The translations under genes were made by a program, and so were the position numbers. Under the pieces are notes generated by a model that was not told the DNA's origin, did not search any database, and saw nothing but the letters and a program-made list of their open reading frames with translations. From contig BCIX01000001.1 of the NCBI GenBank assembly GCA_001600095.1, positions 992,001 to 1,056,000 of the forward strand: a DNA stretch of 64,000 nt, written 5' to 3'. Shown piece after piece: positions 62,481 to 64,000 of this stretch. The DNA comes from Bullera alba (lineage: Eukaryota > Basidiomycota > Tremellomycetes > Tremellales > Bulleraceae). Numbering within the stretch: position 1 is the stretch's first letter; every line of letters begins with the position of its first letter.

Positions 62481-62737
62481 GGATCGCGAGGCGTGTTGGC
62501 GACTGGCGAATGGTAGGGTGGAGAAGCAAGGAGACACTGAAGAAGGTGTTGTTATGGCTAGCAACTTGACGGTTGCATTTGCAGGACGACGAGCTCAACA
62601 GCCACGTGGCAATTTTGGCACCTACAAGTGCTTTGGATTTGCTGATCGTCTTCAGCTTGTCTTCCGCTCTGGTCGCGGCGACATTGCATGTGCGATGACT
62701 GGTTGTACAACATGATATGTGACAGGATCGTGCAGCT

Positions 62738-63635
62738 CTACTCCTCGTCACCGTCCCCCCTAAACCTCTTGCCGTCGTCGTCGTCGCGACGCTCAATGTC
62801 TTCGTCCTCTGACCTGTCCCGTTTCTGTCTCTCCGTGGCCTCTCCCTTTGGCACATCTGCTCCAGCCATTCCCAGTCCACCGAAGGACGAGGCGTAGGTG
62901 TCGAACTGCATTTGTGAACGGAGCCTGTCTTGCTCTTCTCTCCTTCTCTCCTCTTCCAAACGCTGGTGCCCCCATCCACCTGCGTGTGTCAGTCTTCAGA
63001 AGCTAGGGTCGAAGAGGTCACTCACCTCTACCACTGTCGTACTCTTGTCTAAACTCGTCCCGGACCTGACCGCCACTCTTGCCTCTCCCGAATTGTCTGC
63101 CTTCCTGATATCCAGGATCCAAATCGCATCGAATGATCCTTTCATCTAATTTTGTTCCAGAGACATAGCGTAAACATGCGACGGCTTCCGAATGCAGGTA
63201 ATACTCCACGAAAGCGAATCCACAAGGTGTTCTAGAGATCAGCATCATTGATCGTCTGGGTGTCTCACTTCTGATTACGGTCTAAACCCATTATGATTCT
63301 GCATTGTTAGCGATGTTCGGGTTATTTCACACTCACCTCTTGATACCTCCTCCTTCAGCTGATTTCGAGCATTTTGAGAACACTACAGCATGTCAGCCAT
63401 AGTATATAATGACGTGTAGTCCCACTCACACTCGTACATCTGTGCTTCGGTGGTGTAGAAGCTGAGATTTCCGACGTATAGAGTAGTTGATTGGGCCAGT
63501 AACTTTCGTTCCGTTTCCCTGTCCAGCTAGGTGAAAGGTCAGCTTGCAAGCTCAGATTACTGAGAGGAAGCTCACCTCTGATCTGTGATCCCGATAGCTC
63601 GAAGGCTGATCTAAGCATGCTACTACCTGCGCCAT
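62738..63635 (-). CDS. CBC2: Nuclear cap-binding protein subunit 2 (CBP20)
   Basis: This is the small subunit of the nuclear cap-binding complex, which binds m7G caps on RNA polymerase II transcripts with CBP80. The RRM is intact: [19 protein letters not shown] (RNP2), then [13 protein letters not shown] and CGFAFVEYY (RNP1) over several short introns. Conserved cap-contacting residues fall in [20 protein letters not shown] and [20 protein letters not shown]. The family tail is extended by an Arg/Asp/Glu-rich stretch ending FRGDGDEE. The start [19 protein letters not shown] is the first ATG with family support. The frame is open upstream, but that part is not family-like. It is divergent from UFD2. 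Confidence 0.95.
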
Positions 63636-63852
63636 TGCGGATACGTGGTGTCGAATGAGATCAAGTTCAAGTCCGAGGTAGGAGGAGTAGGCGACTTTGA
63701 GGCGACTTTCAAAACAGTGCCTTTCTCTCCGCCAGGACCATTTCCTGCTACCGTGGAAAAGCTTATTGTCGCCCTCGGTTCGATGCATGATGCGAGCGTT
63801 TCATCATCCTTCGTTGCATTCCTCTTTCGCGACTGTATATTCCACCAACAAC

Positions 63853-64000
63853 ATGGCTGACCAGAACGAGCTCTCCGATGCGGAGAAGGTGCGTACGGAA
63901 CCGTCGAATGTGCTGACCGAAGCAGATGCGGCTGAAGCGACTGGCGCGATTGGGTGCACCACCTGTATCTACGCCAACTCCCCCACAGGCCGAACCTGAG
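63853..64000 (+). CDS. UFD2: Ubiquitin conjugation factor E4 Ufd2, N-terminus (partial)
   Basis: Only the first two exons lie in the window. MADQNELSDAEK is followed by a 37-nt gtgcgt...gcag intron and then MRLKRLARLGAPPVSTPTPP, the typical start of fungal UFD2 (D-A-x-x-M-R-L-K-R-L). Ufd2 elongates ubiquitin chains on Cdc48 clients. The U-box lies far beyond the edge, so the assignment rests on the N-terminal motif. The gene is cut by the window border. Confidence 0.7.

Noticed and set aside
62481..62737. Possible N-terminal extension of ERV41 upstream of 62480
   Set aside because: The frame is open for about 28 codons but has no ATG; the ATG at 62480 gives a family-like start.

Overview
The window reads as a gene-dense nuclear chromosome segment of a basidiomycete yeast, most likely a tremellomycete (the Cryptococcus/Kwoniella/Tremella group). 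The reasons are that genes are cut by many 42-60 nt GT-AG introns (typical ends GTGAGT and CTGAC/CTAAC...CAG), intergenic gaps are short, there is no operon logic, and the protein set is wholly eukaryotic and fungal (Zn2Cys6 factor, hybrid histidine kinase, dynactin p25, 4xCX9C complex I subunit, eIF4G, UFD2). Twenty-six protein genes are modelled, one of them cut by the right edge. Exon joins were worked out by hand from reading frame, splice consensus and family motifs. Internal boundaries are therefore inferences and are described where they matter.

Layout. 0.1-7.5 kb: BTB protein, Zn2Cys6 transcription factor, dynactin subunit 5, KAE1 (t6A tRNA modification). 7.8-13.4 kb: a large GAF-type hybrid histidine kinase with a long upstream ORF. 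14-16.7 kb: a tandem pair of short-chain dehydrogenases; the second lacks the catalytic Lys. 16.7-19.5 kb: NAS2/PSMD9 proteasome chaperone divergent from MET22/HAL2 nucleotidase. 19.5-27.5 kb, all minus strand: XRCC2-like RAD51 paralog, ORC3, MOD5 (i6A tRNA modification), PWWP-domain protein. 28-38.5 kb: DHX29-like DEAH helicase, YPI1 phosphatase-1 inhibitor, HEM2, proteasome beta-3 PUP3, RAD51C. 38.6-52.6 kb: DRS2-type flippase divergent from TOP2, then WAPL. 53.4-64 kb: eIF4G, mitochondrial BCKDH E1-beta, NDUFA8, ERV41, nuclear cap-binding CBC2, start of UFD2.

Functional threads. Five chromosome-maintenance genes (XRCC2-like, ORC3, RAD51C, TOP2, WAPL) lie within 33 kb, and several carry ACGCGT/ACGCGA words of the MBF (G1/S) type upstream. 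Translation and RNA functions recur (KAE1 and MOD5 both modify tRNA position 37; DHX29, eIF4G, CBC2). Proteolysis contributes NAS2, PUP3 and UFD2. No rRNA, tRNA, transposon, CRISPR-like array or foreign-looking island was recognised. The most intriguing single signal is an open, acid-free, presequence-like extension in frame upstream of TOP2, which could give a mitochondrial topoisomerase II isoform.
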